Below are positions 11,801 through 23,099 of a stretch of 64,000 nucleotides of DNA, one piece after another. The notes under the pieces were generated by a model. That model was not told the DNA's origin. It was given only the letters and a program-made list of their open reading frames with translations, and searched no databases. The stretch's first letter is position 1. Every line of letters starts with the position of its first letter. The position numbers and the translations under genes were made by a program. The DNA comes from Ligula intestinalis (taxonomy: Eukaryota; Platyhelminthes; Cestoda; Diphyllobothriidea; Diphyllobothriidae): positions 14,085,303-14,149,302 of the forward strand of contig JAYGXS010000009.1 of assembly GCA_036362985.1 (NCBI GenBank). The letters are read 5' to 3'.

Positions 11801-14800
11801 AGTTTTGAGTGATAATGGACTTGCGATGTGCCTACTGCACTCTCTCTTACTTGCATTCTAGCCTGCTGTGCCTCGACCAGACGGCCACCAGACGCAGGTG
11901 TCTGGCGCGGTATAAGCCTGCCTCTACGCGTGCCACAACCACGCTCCTTGGTGTCAGAAACAAACATCTGACTAGGGTTTTGACACGACAGCAGTGACAC
12001 TGATATCAGCCCACACAGCCTGGGCCTCCGTATCGCACACCCTTCTGTACTCCACTTGGTCACAGTCAACGTTTGACCAGGAGTTTAGCACATCAAGGGA
12101 GCGGCGGTTGTTGTCTCAGCCCGCTCATCGCCGGCATCCACGCCACACACCCCACTATACACCACGACAGTTCAAATGTCGCTCTCGACGATGTCCACCA
12201 CGAGCTTCAGCAGGCTGAATACAGAGGCGGTCTCTCACGCGGGATTATAGTGAAAGTAGACTTGCGGAGAATCTGCCCCACTCGCTCACCATTTCCACAC
12301 GTGAAGCCGATATAAAGACACAGTCGAAAAGACCGGAGATGAGGGAAGGCGCAGGTGGTGTTCACGAACACCCTGCAGCACGCGTACCAACAGCACACTT
12401 CGCTAGGTAGGCTCAAGTGCGTGCGGGAGCGCCATAGAGGTCACATTAAGAAGGAGCCATCGCAGCTTGCCTCTAGGTCCGCCAGTCAGCCACTCCACAC
12501 AATGAGACACACACTGGGCTGACTGCGTTGTCAGAGTTATCCCGTCAGTTGACAACCTTCCAAACCACGGCTTTTAGCGCACCGTGATTGTTTCAAGCGT
12601 ATCAGATTATTTTAAGTGAGGAAAGAAATGCGCTGAGGATCGATCTCACTAGCTCCCCCACCACCAGCAACGGGCCACCGTCTAGCTGATCGGTCGTCCT
12701 AGGTGGGATGGGCGCAGTGCTAAAAAATAAGACAAGTCACCACACTGATGTACACACGCCGTCAACGCACATTGACGACATGACTGATCGAAACGGTAGA
12801 CTTGCAACGGGGTTATGTCGAGATTCCGTCTCCATATTTCCGCATCCATTAGCTTTTGCCCGAAAACAAAATCAACCGAGGTTTGTAATTTCTTCTAAAG
12901 CAAAAAAAAACATTTTTTTCGGCAATGGTAAGTGTAGCGCTGGCTAGAATAGGAAAGTGACTTCTTGTAATTTGAGCGAATACCATTTGATTACTTTAAC
13001 TATTTTTCGTTCTACAGGCATCAATCTGACCTTCTACAGTGGTGTGTTTGGCACATGTCTCAGCCGTATGCAATATTTTGGAAAGTCAGCCAAATCGTAC
13101 ATTGGCCTGTCAGGCATCTTCATCGGTATTGGTGAGATTGTAGGTGCGTTCCAATCCTGTACTTGTTTCCTTTACAACCTCCTTGTTTTTATCCTGTCTC
13201 TTTGCTTAGAGTTTGTTGTTGAAAGAGTAGGGGAGCATGAGGGGTTATGCTAGTTGCAATCCGACACTCTTTCCGATCGTTTTGCTTGTAAGAAGAATTT
13301 TGTTTTTGAATTTTATCGAGGTTCTAAACTTCTCCCTTCACTACGCATGTATAAGTGAATTATTTAGCAAGACCGGTTGGTCATTCAGCCGACATGTCGA
13401 TAAGTTAGTAACAAATTAGGAACAAGGGAGACCCCGCTTGCCCCTTTTTTTCATCATCAGGATTGAATAACCGACAGTTCGACCGTCGAATCCGGCTGTG
13501 TTAACCGTGTGCTCCACGGTGTGTCGGTGCTGTGATAGTAGACTTTAAGCACCGGCACCAAGCCCGCAAACTGTCAGGCGACTGCATCCCTATATCTGCT
13601 ACTAGGACAGCCACTCAGATTCCGTAGGCTGCTATTGGCCGCGCAGTTGAGCAAGCGGCCAGTGACCCACTCTTGCTTGACGTTTATCCACTCACATCCA
13701 TAGCATGCTAGCAGACAAACGTGTGCGCAGGGCCTGGGCCTGCCGCGTGTCGGGGCTTCGGATCACCAGTGAATTTATGTATACAATAAACAACTACTAG
13801 TCTTACTTCGCCTCTTCTTATAAGGGACTGGCCGTGATAATAGCAGTTCTCCGAGCGTACTCTTGGCTTAGGCTCGTACAAACTTAAGTTTCATCAACTG
13901 TACTCTCCACCTTCCCTCACCCACATGTGTCCGCTGTCAAGATAGAATGGGGGCGGGTTTGGACACAAGTAGCAGGAGCCTTAATGCCATGGAGTCCCAT
14001 GGAGTAGGCACCGTACCATAAAGACCACAGGTGGCTGGTGCTGCGTTAGCCTGCAACTACGCGTGCCATCAACACTCGCCTCCCCCGCCCCGCGTATATT
14101 CAGTATTTTTTTTATGTAAGTTCAAGCCGAATAACGCCCGTCACGCCCTGATTTGGTTGCCATGTTACTCCAGCGCGTCTATCATGCGTTTATTGAATAA
14201 CCAGGGGCTCGAACTCCGGTTCCTTGGTCATTGAACATCAACCCTCTCCCTGTGCGTTATCTTGCATTTATTGCTAGCTGCTATGCGACTACCTATGGGG
14301 ACTCCAAAGCTCAACGGGACGAGAAGGCCCCTTAACCTGACCTATCAACGTCCTTCATCACACCAACCGTTTGAGCATGCGAGGCTGTAAGAGTGAGGTC
14401 CATCCCCCACCTCTGAGGTGCGTTGCGTTCCCAACTAGGTGGTACGTGTTGTAACGACGGTCAGGTCGCTCCACCAGTCTTGATGCACGTAAGGGTGACT
14501 CCCATCGACTTCAACATATACCAACCTATGTGCTTGCAATCCACGTAGCGAACGAATGTCAGTATGGTTTTTGTGCGTGTGTAGAATCCAGTCCAAGCTA
14601 ATAGGATAGTTATCAGCCGCATTCTGCCGTAAGCTTCATAATAAGCTACCCAAAACCTTTCGCGCCCCAAGCTTTATGCAGTCGAGCCGTCTACTCATTA
14701 AAACAAAGGTCGACAGCTGTCTGGATCGTCTAAGCAGCTACCTCCACGGAAGCAATACTCTTAAGTTGCTGGCAATTACGTTGCCAGTAGACCTGCTATG

Positions 14801-17800
14801 ACTTGTAAAAGCGCTACTCTACTTCGTCACAATGCCCCTAACCCGTTGGTTAGCCGTTGATATTGTCACGTACAATCGGCCCAGCGCATCTACCACGCGC
14901 TCCGTCTAGGGGGGCGGACCAACACGGAAGCTAGCTCAGGGCGCAGCAGACACCCGTTTCTGTTACTGTCCCTCATGCAGAATCCATGACGCATGTCGAA
15001 ACGTCAGACGAATACAAGTCTTGTCCCAGCGATCGCGTCTTCTCCTCACAGCAGGCATTCTCCGGGTTCCGCCTCCATAGCAAGCGCCGAACATATGGGA
15101 GGAGCGTTGGTGGCACGTATACTTGCCACCTTTATGGGGCACTTCCACTCCGTTAGATTTGAGTCCGGCATTATGGCTCCGGCTCTATACGTCCGATCCC
15201 ACCTCCGTTCCTCTTGAGACCGGGCACAGGCGAATGAGGAAAGAGAGAGAGAGTACAGTTGATGCAACGTACCCGCAAGTCCACTATCACGTACAGCTAA
15301 TGCGCGTAAGTCAGCACGCTGTGAAGCACACAGTGGCCATAGCTGGAATTGACAGCCGAACAGTTTTATCTGCTCACTCGGAGAGTCTCGATTCTTGGAA
15401 CAGGGTTAGCTGTATGAGAGCATAACAGGTCACACCTCCTGTAGCGGCCGTCCAAAGGACAGAAACGTAAGGCTGTTAGGATTGACTTCATCAGGCCTTG
15501 TCATTCCTACTTGTCGCTGTTGTAACGGTAGCCCAGGCCAATAGCTCTTTGTGTGAGTCCCCAAGGGAAGAACACGACAAGACGTGTGCAACAGCAGAAG
15601 TCTTTGAGAGATGAAGGTACAACAAATTTAGGGCCACGAACGTGTGTAAAGTAGGTCCACAAACCAATCAGCTTCTCTTTTAGATTGGCAATCGGTGCGA
15701 TTGGCTAGTGACTCGACGGCGTACCGCAACTTGAAATTTGAATTATCGGTTGATTGACGGCCTGTGCACATTCGCCTGTGTAGGCTGATCGATAGCCTGC
15801 TTGGAGTGTGGCTATGGCTTGCAAGCTAATGGCTTTCTATGGCTGTTCGTTAGACCGCTCTAACAGCCTCCACACCCCCTCTCTCATGGCACCATCTACT
15901 GTCTCACCCAAAAAGACTGCTACTCCGCCGAGATAAACATCGCCATCATTATCAACCTCATACACCCCCGCTCCCGTAAAAGAAGTACGCAAGTGATTTC
16001 TCCGAAGGTCTGACCGCCCTTCTCGGTTAGATCATTGCAACTCCGACAAACTCTTTCGGTTGTCATTAGTACGTTATATTGACCTCGCAGTTATAAATGG
16101 ACTGTATGAAGGTACTTTTGTGCGCATCCGTAGCTGCTTGTGGTGCAATATTCGGGATGAAAAGATCGCTGCTTCCTCTAGTGCCCGGGACAAACAACGA
16201 CGCGATGTAGTGCCCAAAACTGAACCGACTACCACCTGTCATGCTTGAAGGTGGGGCTGCGAATTCGACCACGGTGTCAACCTTAAGAAAGAGGACACCA
16301 AGAAGGCTGAAACCTGCAACTGGCCGCACGTCAGCAGTAATAAATACTAGCAGCAAAAGACCTACTGCTAAACTTTCTGTTTTTTTTGCAATTTTCGACC
16401 CTCGACGGAACGTACCTATTTCGGAATTGCTGTTTACTGGACACTCACAGCCTGTCAGTATTACGGCTTCGATTTATTTTAGCAAGAACTGGATCTGTAG
16501 GGTCTAGGTAGTGGTTGTACCCAGAACACTAAAATCATCAGGCCGAATCCCGGGTTGTAGGTAAAAATGCAGGAGAACGGATTTTTTGTGCACAGAACCC
16601 TGAGTTGCTGCCTCGAGCGGCAGTAGCCACTGAAGAAGCCAGGGCTAGTGTTGACCGCATCCAGTCATGCCTGAGAGTCTGTGTGTGGTCGTCCAAAGGA
16701 AAGAAACGTAAGGCTGCTATGTTTGCATTCATAAAAAATTGTCATTCCTACTCGCTCCCTTCACCTCTCTCATGGCACCATTTTCCGCCTCACCCAGAAA
16801 GACTGCCACTGCCAACAGTAATTGACCAGCTCTATCAACACCTACGACTCCCCCTACGAATGCGAAAGTGATTTCGAAGAAGATCTGATTGTTGTTCTCG
16901 GGTAGACCATTGCACTTACGATGAACTTTTTCTGTTGTCATTAGTACGGTAGATTTAACTCGAGTTTTGAATAGACTGTTTGAAGGTACTTTCGAACGCG
17001 TCAGTACCTGCTGGTGTACTCTTTGAGATGCAAAGGTCGTCGCCCCCTATAAAGTGCCAGTGGCAAAGGCGCGATGTGGTGCTCGAAACTGCATAGACCA
17101 CCGCCTCTCATGCTCAAATGTGAGGCTCTGAATTCGCCCACTGTAACCAATTTCAAGGAGAAGGGCACCGAGAAGGCTGGAAATGTCCGTACTGTACCTG
17201 GCCGCACGTTAACAGTGGCCATACAGCAAAATAAATACCAACTTGTAAAAACGCAGCTTAAGTTTCGGATTCGGTTTGCAATTTTCGACTTCCGGCGGGA
17301 CTTACCTTTTTAGGGATTTTCTGTCTACCGAACACTCATAGACTGTCAGTATTAGGGATTCGCTCCATTTTAGTAATACCTGGGTACTTGCAACTCCAGG
17401 AGAGGACTTTCGTCAGAAGTCAACCCCCTGCCCTCACGTTTCAGTTGTTGTTATATATCGGGGCACGCGATCGATATTAACAATGTCGGTACTGACAGTT
17501 GGCTTGCCGCCTCCAACGAGCTCCATCGCGTGCTTCAGCATACTGCGGGCAAACTCGATGACTTACGCACGAACTAGTTTGAAGTGATGGTGGACGTGCG
17601 TTGCATCTACCGTCCTCTCTTCCTTTCCGCGCTCGGTGTCAAAATAGATCGGTGGCCGGAGAAGGCACAGGTGGCTGGTGCGGCGTGAGCCTGCACCTAC
17701 GCGTGCCACCAGTGCCCTCCTATATTCGTTTTTTTATGAGAGCGCAGCCCGAATAACGCACGCCATGTTCTCATTTGGTCTCCGTGTTGGTCAAGCGGAC

Positions 17801-20800
17801 TTTTCTCGAACACTTCTGCAACTCTAGTACCGTTCAAGTTGCTGCTCCATTTCCGCGTCAAACGCTCTTTTTGATCGACATAGTTACACTCCAACAATTG
17901 TATTGTGGGCAGATAGTGTTACCGGCAGAGACTTAATCCGGCAGGACGCCGGTGGGACGCCACTTGGGTCTGGGTGTGACTGACTTGTCTCTGTCGGTAA
18001 TACTATTTGCCTACCCTGCCAGCTGCTATGGTTGTCAGGGCCTCTGTTGAGACCCCACGCAGAGCGGGACAGATGAGTTCTGTTAGCGATCAGGTGAACG
18101 CTCACCAATTAATTGTATTGTCAATAATTGCGTCCATTTCTGACCCTTTTAGGTAGCCAGCTTACCCTGCTGGGTAATAGGATTCGCCCCGGTGGTGTAA
18201 TGTGTATCGGATTCGCAGCGGCCCTCATCGGACAGCTGATGGCTTTCCTCATGATACCTGCAGGTGCTCCAATTGAAAACACCTCGGAAATAGCCTTCAT
18301 TCAACCCACGTAAGCTTTCTGATTTTTGCCATTTTTCAACTTATCTAATTACGCCTACTGTTTTATGTTAAGTAGGTATTTTAGATATCGTTTAGCGTCA
18401 CCACTAACATGCTTAGGATTCACGTCATAGCAGCCGAGTTCCAGAATATTCAATCGCATTTCAGCGGCTCATATCGTTCTCTCCTGGCTTTAGTACCTAA
18501 ATAAGTGTGTCCCTCTCCTCTGCAGCCAGTATATAGCCGTTACATAACAACATTCAGCCAGTAATCTGAAAGCCTAGGATATGCGTCTAACTGTCCGGTG
18601 ACTATTCCAATGTCTCGGTGAAAATTACCTGTGACCACCTGCGTAGCTAAAGATCCCAGGAGCAAGTGTGGTTAGCCTAGAGTATGCACCAGTTTGCATT
18701 TTCTCTCATTCAGTCCTGAATTTTTATATTTTCGCCATAGCACACTACCCCGTATAGGTCTGTAAATTCGTTAAAAAACACTTTATCCAACTTGGGTGGA
18801 TGACAGTTTTGGTATCACGATTTCTTTAGACACAGACCCGGCTTTATGTGTTTCAGTAACTGTACGGGGTTGTCAAAGAGACCGCCGAACCCCTCAGTGG
18901 TGCCTTGTGTCAGCTTCACAAGGTCGTATAAGTACGTCCAGGTAGGATAAGACTTTTGGTATATACCAATGATAGTGTTGTGCATGTTAATTCGTCCGAG
19001 GTGGGTCATTTGCTTGCTGCGACTGGCTGCTTGTGGTCCCACTACGCAGTTCAACAGTAGATGAGGAATGGGGCGCATTACGCAGTATTGAAGACTGTCC
19101 TGTTCTACGACCATGGACTTCAGCCTCAATGCCCTGCAGATCTAAGCAATGCTAAAGTATTTGCTAGGGGGGTTCGACAGCTCATAGTGTGCCTCGTAGC
19201 TGAATGGTAGATCGTTTGCTGCGCAAAAACCTTCCCTGCTGTGTTGGTTCGACTCCCATTGAGGCCGCGAAGTTTTCGCAATTGAGTCAACTGAGCTAAA
19301 GTATTTAGCAGTCTAACCTTACAGACCATATCTGTACCATGATGCCATACCCGTCGATCGCGCGCACATACTCTTATCTCAAGCGGTTTGGTCCGACGTT
19401 TGGCTCGTGCATGACGTCAACCCTATGGCTAATTTCCGGGGTTAACGTCTCCACCCTGGTTTAAAAATATTAAAATCAATAAAGGTGATCAGGATATCGC
19501 GCTTGACTGTCTTGAATTTTTAGGATTGGGCGTCAACTGTTTAGGGTCGAGTGGGTTACTTGAAGAAGTAGACAGTTTTTAATACCACAGTGAGGCTGCT
19601 GCCGGATGGACAGACTAAGGATGACATTGTCTCGCGAATCGGTGCAGCTCGTAGAGCTTTCTCAAGCCTTAGAAAGTGCCTACGGACCTGACGCGACATC
19701 TCCATCACCACGACGGTTCGCGTGTACCGTGCATTTGTTCGGTCTATCCTTCTCTACGGCTGTGAATGCTGAACACTCTGCGTGAAATATGAAAAAAACT
19801 GGATTAATTGGCCACTACTGCTTGCGGACCTTCTTTCGAGTGAATTAAATCGACTCCACCTCAAATGAAACAGACCGTTCTCGCTCTGACAACATCGCAA
19901 GGCTATCCCAGGTTCCAGGAGGCACGACTGTGGTGGTTTGGACACGTTCTTCGTCATCAACTTCACAGTCTTTGTGTAACTGTCCTCGACCCGACATTGT
20001 TACCCAATTCGAGACGGCGAAAAGAAAGTCAGTTCAAAAACTGGCTTCACTCAGTCCTTCAGAACATGGAAGCGATCCTTGGGCTTTCGGTATTCGACCT
20101 CCTGCGTTGTCGAAAAGAATAGATTGAACTGTCCGGGTCTGCTGCCATAGATCGTCACGCGTGACGAATTACCATCCCGGAAATCATCGAGGCCGTCTAG
20201 ATCACTCATGCTCGCAGCCGTAACAAATAAGTATGTAAGGTATCACAGGCTTATGCTATTCGAGACTCTAGACCTTCATTCATAGGAGAGCCATTAAAGT
20301 TTCATTTTGGAACAAATTCGTTCAGCAATAAGCAGATTGACTAGGAGTGAGCGTACAAACTACTGCTTAATCCTGCGCTTGTTGTCTTGCCTTGACGTAA
20401 ATTTCAAAAATTAACTGGTTAAATGTGGCATGTTTTTTGCATCCTTTAGTGTCTACGTGGCTATGACTACTGCCTTCCTATTGGGTATCGTTGATTCAGT
20501 GTGGAATACGCAAATATCTGCGCTGATTGGTCGTATTTACCCTGACGCCTCAAACAACACAGCAGCAGCTTTCGCACTCTTTAAATTTGTTCAGGTTGGT
20601 GTCCTTTTTCTTGATGTTGTGAGTTGATACTGTTGAAATTAAGCACAGGTACTAGACAAAATCCCAGACGCGTGTTTCATACCTCGAAAATTGATTAGGT
20701 GACTTGTGTTTTCAGTGGGCTTCATCTTCATTCAATGCCACTTCAGAATGCCTTCTAGCGTGATTAGATTGATTTTTTTTACCTGCTCGTACACAGCTAC

Positions 20801-20981
20801 TATCAAATCATTCAGTAGTATGTTTTGCGTCTTTTAGTCTGTCGCTTCGGCAATCGCCTTCTTCTACAGTTCACACCTTCTTTTGCACTGGCAAGTCCTC
20901 ATATTGGCTGCCACAGCCACAGTGGGTGCCTTTTGCTTTATTGGTATCGAAAGACGCACCCGGTGGACGCCGGTTACTTAA
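5834..20981 (+). CDS. MFSD11: UNC93-like protein MFSD11 (major facilitator superfamily), 12 exons, 480 aa
   Basis: Exons: 5834-5938, 5972-6036, 6067-6174, 6207-6286, 6324-6420, 9594-9890, 10166-10218, 10327-10392, 13018-13143, 18153-18309, 20450-20594, 20838-20981. Every intron is GT...AG, the phase is continuous, and the sum is 1443 nt ending in TAA. The product is a polytopic membrane protein of the UNC93/MFS family. Known MFSD11 is an orphan transporter of about 450 aa with about 12 membrane spans. Diagnostic stretches are 'LLVFTAFGTASQAN' (residues about 22-35), 'GYTSLALLYF', 'AHGVYITICSKPDELHRNFG', 'INLTFYSGVFGTC', 'SYIGLSGIFIGIGEIVG', 'FALFKFVQS' and 'AFFYSSHLLLHWQ'. Residues about 180-270 form a hydrophilic, Ser/Glu-rich cytoplasmic loop, as in the family. 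The start is chosen because the hydrophobic first helix follows it directly; upstream in-frame Met codons look non-coding. Introns 1-4 are 33, 30, 32 and 37 nt; introns 5, 8, 9 and 10 are 2.1-5.0 kb. Confidence 0.93.
6421..8589 (+). other. MFSD11 intron 5, unannotated part
   Basis: Intronic sequence without recognisable genes. A ten-base G run sits at about 7947-7957. ORFs here are short and featureless. Confidence 0.5.
8592..8830 (+). mobile_element. Penelope-like element fragment (GIY-YIG C-terminal part)
   Basis: A plus-strand reading gives 'IAKHAAAVRRND', then 'HTFKF', 'NRTSRDLFE', a stop and 'WFAAPSS'. This follows the order seen in Penelope-like elements: an EH..A.RRND segment of the GIY-YIG endonuclease, then the 'R..LEAW.S..SIN' tail. 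It is short, truncated at both ends and interrupted by a stop. It lies inside MFSD11 intron 5. Similar tails occur at 21352-21830, 27090-27315, 29545-29880 and 52734-53400. Confidence 0.6.
10683..10960 (-). repeat. hairpin/(GT)n repeat family, 3'-end copy
   Basis: This is a reverse-complement match to the 3' part of the unit at 36937-37900. From the 3' side it has 'gccaac.ttaac.tcct', a short (GT)n tract, the CGTCGA..TCGACG hairpin (10725-10738), 'ttgctgcggcttgttgga', and ends near the block that reads 'gagtgagtgagcagattct' on the minus strand. The 5' part is missing, as expected of a 5'-truncated retroposed copy. Confidence 0.75.
11690..11960 (+). repeat. dispersed repeat, copy 1 of 3
   Basis: It resembles 17480-17710 through 'ggcaaa..cg.tgacttgcgc', 'ctagtttt.agtgat' and 'cctacgcgtgccac'. 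The right part also resembles 13925-14170. The class is unknown. Confidence 0.5.
12110..12680 (-). repeat. hairpin/(GT)n repeat family, diverged minus-strand copy
   Basis: Reverse complement of the middle and 3' part of the units at 33864 and 36937. Shared landmarks are 'gacttgcggagaatct', 'aagaccggagatgaggga', 'tcgctaggta', 'gggagcgccata', 'cacattaagaaggagccat' and 'cttttagcgcaccgtgat'. A degenerate hairpin remains at about 12175-12192. It is clearly older than the copies at 34 and 37 kb. Confidence 0.75.
12960..13017 (+). other. end of MFSD11 intron 8 with acceptor
   Basis: A T-rich tract ('actatttttcgttctacag') precedes exon 9. The acceptor AG is at 13016-13017. Confidence 0.6.
13144..13920 (+). 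other. MFSD11 intron 9, 5' part without recognised repeats
   Basis: The donor is 'gtgcgt'. Short open frames follow the exon but do not extend the protein family. No repeat was matched within this window. Confidence 0.4.
13925..14170 (+). repeat. dispersed repeat, copy 2 of 3
   Basis: It matches 17640-17790: 'cacaggtggctggtgc.gcgt', then 'agcctgca.ctacgcgtgcca', then 'ccgaataacgc'. It lies in MFSD11 intron 9. Confidence 0.6.
14171..15429. other. intronic sequence, nothing recognised
   Basis: Part of MFSD11 intron 9. Frames of 60-100 codons occur on both strands without domains. A short 'gagagagagag' run sits at 15243. Confidence 0.4.
15430..16500 (+). repeat. segmental duplication, left copy (interrupted)
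   Basis: It matches 16682-17390 in the same order: 'gtccaaagga.agaaacgtaa', 'cctctctcatggcaccat', 'ttgtcattagtacg', 'gcgatgt.gtgc', and a 'tggccgcacgt' block. The left copy carries about 375 bp of extra sequence (about 15505-15880), part of which matches 63665-63730. Both copies lie in MFSD11 intron 9, so this is a local duplication or two insertions of one long element. No coding domain is recognised. Confidence 0.75.
15545..15640 (+). repeat. short dispersed repeat inside the left duplicate
   Basis: It matches 63665-63730 in the same orientation: 'ttgtgtgag.cccc.a.ggaa', 'gaacac.acaaga', 'cagaagtctt'. It sits within the extra segment absent from the right duplicate, so it probably inserted after the duplication. 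Confidence 0.6.
16530..16690 (+). repeat. short dispersed repeat (SINE-like), copy 1
   Basis: It matches 26300-26460 in the same orientation: 'ctaaaa.catcagg.cgaatc', 'gttgtaggta', 'ttttttgtgcaca', then 'ggcagcagt..cc..tgaagccagg' and 'gttgac.gc'. A reversed piece is at 24045-24090. The 'ggccgaatcccggg' segment resembles a Pol III B box, so a SINE is likely. Confidence 0.6.
16682..17390 (+). repeat. segmental duplication, right copy
   Basis: Uninterrupted partner of 15430-16500, starting in the same 'gtccaaagga' block. Divergence is moderate, with many scattered substitutions and small indels. Confidence 0.75.
17480..17800 (+). repeat. dispersed repeat, copy 3 of 3
   Basis: It links the left block of 11690-11960 and the right block of 13925-14170 in one copy. 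It is therefore probably closest to the full-length unit. Unknown class, no coding potential recognised. Confidence 0.55.
18020..18110 (+). repeat. repeat family with 'gcagagc' core, copy 2
   Basis: It matches 4195-4300: 'acgcagagcgggacaga', then 'gttctgttagcg' and 'ggtgaacgctc'. Confidence 0.5.
18310..19140. other. MFSD11 intron 10, 5' part
   Basis: The donor is 'gtaagc'. A minus-strand frame of 104 codons at 18815-19129 has no recognisable domain. Nothing else is seen. Confidence 0.4.
19148..19311 (+). mobile_element. tRNA-headed SINE with candidate target-site duplications
   Basis: The head runs from 'gcctcgtagctgaatggtag' at about 19192 to a B box 'ggttcgactcc', and closes with GAGGC complementary to the leading GCCTC, as in a tRNA acceptor stem. 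The tail 'cgcaattgagtcaactga' also follows the tRNA-like head at 53896. Near-identical 'gctaaagtattt.gc' words at 19149-19163 and about 19296-19310 bracket the unit and look like target-site duplications. Confidence 0.65.
19590..20230 (+). mobile_element. 3' remnant of an RTE-like non-LTR retrotransposon
   Basis: Broken plus-strand frames read in order: 'DIVSRIGAARRAFSSLRKCL', 'VRSILLYGCE', 'WFGHVLRHQLH', 'LGLSVFDL' and a terminal 'CPGLL..IVTRDE' segment. This is the thumb and C-terminal part of a flatworm endonuclease-reverse transcriptase element. Stops and frameshifts make it inactive. The upstream RT core is absent (5' truncation). The same region recurs at 56287-56830. RTE assignment is from memory of motif style and is tentative. 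Confidence 0.75.
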
Positions 20982-21351
20982 TGCCTTGTCCAAAGGAGCT
21001 GGGGGAAATTCTCCGCCGATGGATGGAGCAATCAAACTCGCCCTCCCGTGCAGATTTCACCAAATGTTCTGACTTCTACATTGTTTTGGCCTATCGAAAT
21101 ATTTTACAGATATTTATTGAAATTTTTATCCTTTTTTGATCTGTAAGTTACGCACCCAAACCGAATGATTCATCATCTGTCAATTGACTTAATATTAGTC
21201 TTTCACCGCTATCCTCTCCTTGCTTTGCTGTCCCTTTCCTTTTCACCCGGTACCCTGGATGAAGGCCTTTTTCAAGGGAAGTGGATTTTGTGTGCAAAGC
21301 AGAACTAGGTACGGCTTTTTTCGCGGGGAGGTCTGTTAGTTGATGGAATTA
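20982..21351 (+). other. region 3' of MFSD11
   Basis: This should hold the 3'UTR and polyadenylation site of MFSD11, but I find no canonical AATAAA close to the stop. No other feature is seen. Confidence 0.4.
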
Positions 21352-21830
21352 TCAACACGCTGAGTCGATCCGACTTCTACCCCTTTTGGGAATGCTGTAA
21401 CCCGACGCTCGATGTACAGTGAGTTTCCTGGGATTGGTGTCCGTACTCGCTTTCTTGGCAGAATATGTGCCAAACAGCACAAAACAGGAATGAGATATGA
21501 AGGTTCGCGTTCGAGGTGTTAACATGAGTGAAGAAGACTGGTCGTTCACCGAAACAGTTTGTTTATTATTCTTAGCTTCCGAACTCGTGCAGTTCTTCGT
21601 CAGAGGTAGCACCAGTAGCAAAGTGGCGGCAATTATGAGGTGTGCAAGCCAATCAGTGAGCCAAGTCTGGAGTTGACCGCGCAGGGCTCTGCACACCGGT
21701 GCCAAATCGATACATCGATTGATTGAGCTCTGATCTATAAACCAGGCTTCAAGCAACTCAAGGCTTGCCTTGTTTTCGACGTGGGCGTTTTGACGAGTGG
21801 GGAGTTGGGATCATGACCGATTTCGTAGAT
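21352..21830 (-). mobile_element. Penelope-like element, C-terminal end
   Basis: The minus-strand frame reads 'VENKASLELLEAWF', then 'SSINRCIDLAPVCRALR', then a low-similarity tail ending 'GYSIPKRGRSRID'. This is the region after the GIY-YIG endonuclease. The stretch 'tctgacgaagaactgcacgagttcg' also has a counterpart on the plus strand at about 53205-53240. The element is severely 5'-truncated: no reverse transcriptase is present. Confidence 0.7.
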
Positions 21831-22195
21831 GTGGACAACAACCTGCGACATTTCGTTGCACAGCCAGCGTATGTTTGCATGCGATCTGAGCATGCGTTCA
21901 GTTTTGTGTAGTCAAATGTATAGCTTTGAAGCATGCTGTTCCCGGCGAGAACTTGAAAATGGTTATAGCTGTAAGATTTATTGGTACCATAAATTTCGGG
22001 AGAGCTCCTCAGTTACAACCCCTCACTGCATTAAGGTCCACGAATGAGAAAAACACGAAATTGAAAATATACAGAAAGGTCATAGGTCCTATTCAGATAG
22101 AGAAAGAAGGTTAAAACAAAATTGGCGGAAAAAACAGGGAAGTTGAGTTGTGAGGAATATTGAGCTGGGGAATGTGCGAGATCTGGGGCTTGTGG

Positions 22196-23085
22196 TTACC
22201 AAGGTAAGGCAAGGTTAACCACGTGCTCCAACCGTTTGCAGAGGTCCGGTTTAAAGCGTCTAATATAAGCAGCTTCCAGGTAACACAAGATTCGAGATGT
22301 TCGTGCTCGAGAAAGAACTCGGAAAGAAGTTATAGGATCTACCGAATGACCCGTGTCCAGTAGGTGTTCAGTGATAGAGGAACGAGGAGAACGGTTTTCT
22401 TGCTTGAATAACCAGCTAGGTAGATGTTCCTTGGCTCTGGTTGCCGTTTGTCTTTTCGTACGCCCTATGTACTTGCATCCACAAGTCCAAATGAATTCGT
22501 AAATGCAATTAGAGCTGGCGTGCAAAGGAAAGGCATCCTTGACACAAGGAGTCGGCAGGGGCTTTGTTGGAGAGCAAATTATGAGTTCTGCGGCATAATA
22601 GGTTCTTTCTATGGTCTTTAGCAAGCGCCTCTTGGTTGTGTTTAGTACATTATCCCCCTTGAAAGGCAAGGATATAAATACTGGCTTCTTCGGGGCTAAT
22701 TGTTCACTCATTTTGGGTCGTAGAGGCTTACTATATTTGTCTATAAACTGAGGTGGATATCTACGCTTCAGGAAAGTAGCTTTGAGACAACCTAATTCTA
22801 CGTCCAAAGTATCCTCAGAACAGATTTTCCCAGTCCTCTGGAAAAGGTTACAAACCAGGTTACGTTTCCATTGAATGGGAACAAAATTTAGAAAATGTAA
22901 GTACTGACCTTTCCAGGTTTTCTTGTGGAAGACTCTCCGTGAAATGGAGCCATCTGTCTGTCTGAACAAGTGGAGTCAAGGAAGGAAAGTTGGTTATCAC
23001 GTTCCAGTTCCATCGTAAATTTTATCTTTGGATGTAACTTGTTCATAGTGGACAGCAATTCCTCGGCTTCTTTCAGGTTCTCCAC
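22196..23085 (-). mobile_element. Penelope-like element: RT C-terminus and GIY-YIG endonuclease, one frameshift
   Basis: The minus strand encodes an RT-thumb segment ('LHPKIKFTMELE', 'LSFLD'). A frame change at about 22965-22985 leads into a 257-codon frame. That frame has 'KRRYPPQFI', a linker, and the GIY-YIG nuclease 'CGCKYIGRTKRQTATRAKEH'. The Tyr, Arg and Glu/His positions usually conserved are present. It ends '...FKPDLCKRLEHVVNLALPW' and a stop. The RT catalytic core is missing, so the copy is 5'-truncated and inactive. The C-terminus differs from the other Penelope fragments here, so this is a separate family. Confidence 0.85.
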
Positions 23086-23099
23086 GATCGTATAGCTGT

